This document shows, one piece after another, positions 36,455 through 39,108 of a DNA stretch of 39,108 nt. Position 1 is the stretch's first letter; each line of letters begins with the position of its first letter. The notes beneath the pieces are model-generated. The model had not been told where the DNA came from and did not search any database. It saw nothing but the letters and a program-made list of their open reading frames with translations. The DNA is from an uncultured Duodenibacillus sp. Its GTDB lineage: Bacteria; Pseudomonadota; Gammaproteobacteria; Burkholderiales; Burkholderiaceae_F. The stretch covers positions 1 to 39,108 of the forward strand of contig CALXOY010000074.1 of assembly GCA_944390145.1 (NCBI GenBank), given 5' to 3'. Position numbers and translations under genes: made by a program.

Positions 36455-36907
36455 ATGACGAGCAGAAGACTGTTTCTCACGGCGGCTGCGGCCGCAGCCA
36501 TGGTGTCGGCCGCACCGGCCTTTGCGGCTTTGGATGATGTTTTAAGCGGACTGAGCGACGCCGTGAGCCGCCGCTATGCCGAAAAGTATCGTGATGATGC
36601 CCGCTGGGACGGCAAGTACTACTACGACAAGTACGACAATCGTCGCTACACCCGCAAGGAGTGGCACAACGAACTGAGCCGCCGCGTCAAGGCCGAGGAC
36701 GAAGGCCGCGACTGGCGTGATGCCAAGCGCCGCGCCTGGGAAGACAAGAAGTACGGCAAGAACTACCGCACCTTCAAGCGCAACGCCAAGGACAATCGCC
36801 GCGATGACCGGCGTAACGCCCGTCGTGACGACCGCCGCGATGACCGGCGCGACCGGCGTGATGACCGCCGCGACCGGCGTGATGACCGGCGCGACGACCG
36901 CCGTTAA
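36455..36907 (+). CDS. Exported small basic protein with Tat-like signal and Arg/Asp repeats (function unknown)
   Basis: I do not recognise this 150-residue protein. Its N-terminus MTSRRLFLTAAAAAAMVSAA contains S-R-R-x-F-L, close to the twin-arginine consensus, then an Ala-rich hydrophobic stretch and a cleavage-like APAFA-A, so it is probably periplasmic. A charged, aromatic middle follows (DGKYYYDKYDNRRYTRKEWH). The C-terminal 38 residues consist almost only of DDRR and DRR units. The start at 36455 is fixed by GGAGG 7 bases upstream. It could bind nucleic acid, polyphosphate, anionic envelope polymers or metals. All of these are guesses. It is a single-gene unit between sotB and the convergent UvrA-like gene. 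Confidence 0.75.
   Translation: MTSRRLFLTAAAAAAMVSAAPAFAALDDVLSGLSDAVSRRYAEKYRDDARWDGKYYYDKYDNRRYTRKEWHNELSRRVKAEDEGRDWRDAKRRAWEDKKYGKNYRTFKRNAKDNRRDDRRNARRDDRRDDRRDRRDDRRDRRDDRRDDRR
36791..36904 (+). repeat. Degenerate tandem repeat encoding the DDRR/DRR tail
   Basis: The 3' end of the gene is built of 12-base GATGACCGGCGC-like and 9-base GACCGGCGT-like units. A 21-base composite unit starts at 36839 and again at 36860 with one mismatch, and partly repeats at 36881. The reading frame is kept throughout, so copy number can change without frameshift. Confidence 0.8.
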
Positions 36908-36908
36908 G

Positions 36909-36957
36909 CCGTCCTGCCGGACGGCCGGGCGCCTGTTTCACCTTCCGCAGGCGCCCG
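36909..36957. terminator. Paired hairpins between convergent genes
   Basis: CCGTCC/GGACGG (36909-36914 and 36919-36924) and CGGGCGCCTG/CAGGCGCCCG (36926-36935 and 36948-36957) are two perfect stems. They fill the 50-base gap between the Arg/Asp-repeat gene and the UvrA-like gene. Neither has a T tract, so they may act as weak bidirectional terminators or 3'-end protectors. Confidence 0.45.

Positions 36958-39108
<2,151 letters not shown>

Noticed and set aside
36316..36537. A 73-codon open frame upstream of the Arg/Asp-repeat gene
   Set aside because: It overlaps the start of the better-supported gene in another frame, lacks a family resemblance and has no ribosome site at its own start.
36791..36904. 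The short repeats as a possible CRISPR array
   Set aside because: The units are contiguous without unique spacers and keep the reading frame as DDRR/DRR codons. It is a protein-coding tandem repeat.

Overview
The window is a GC-rich, densely coding stretch of a Gram-negative bacterial chromosome. It most likely comes from the order Burkholderiales (Betaproteobacteria), and a gut Sutterella/Parasutterella-type organism (Sutterellaceae) is my best guess. That placement is inference from three things: the Neisseria/Burkholderia-type porin, the two-subunit glycyl-tRNA synthetase followed by plsC and a YgjP-type peptidase, and the betaproteobacterial style of the division proteins. No database search was run. 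Outer membrane, lipoprotein, LPS-heptose and meso-DAP peptidoglycan genes all indicate a diderm cell.

Layout. 1-2400, minus strand: a tRNA-Pro(CGG), ispB (polyprenyl diphosphate synthase) and tal (transaldolase). 2500-8330, plus strand: carA-gmhA-carB (carbamoyl phosphate synthase, interrupted by a heptose-LPS isomerase gene), then greA with a good terminator. 8670-9960: a highly expressed-looking outer membrane porin with its own terminator. 10070-12523: corC-lnt, as in the E. coli ybeX-lnt pair, abutting a convergent TRIC-like channel gene on the minus strand. 13370-17979: glyQ-glyS, terminator, plsC and a YgjP-like metallopeptidase.

18050-34950 is a nearly complete dcw (division and cell wall) cluster: mraZ-rsmH-ftsL-ftsI-murE-murF-mraY-murD-ftsW-murG-murC-ddl-ftsQ-ftsA. 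Many junctions are 4-bp ATGA overlaps. It is preceded by three 10-bp-spaced MraZ boxes and a terminator-like hairpin. These genes build lipid II from UDP-MurNAc in the cytoplasm (MurC, D, E, F, Ddl), at the membrane (MraY, MurG) and in the septal machinery (FtsW, FtsI, FtsL, FtsQ, FtsA). ftsZ, which normally follows ftsA, is not in this window. A quinone reductase gene (mdaB) occupies its place, followed by a terminator, a SotB-type efflux transporter, a small exported Arg/Asp-repeat protein and the C-terminal three quarters of a UvrA-family ATPase that runs off the right edge.

Most of the window is conserved housekeeping DNA, and I see no mobile element, CRISPR array, phage or defence island. 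The points worth a second look are regulatory or organisational. They are a mutually exclusive hairpin pair in the carA leader, the mraZ leader hairpin, the missing ftsZ, gmhA inside carAB, a MurG without the HEQN motif, and the Tat-like Arg/Asp-repeat protein.
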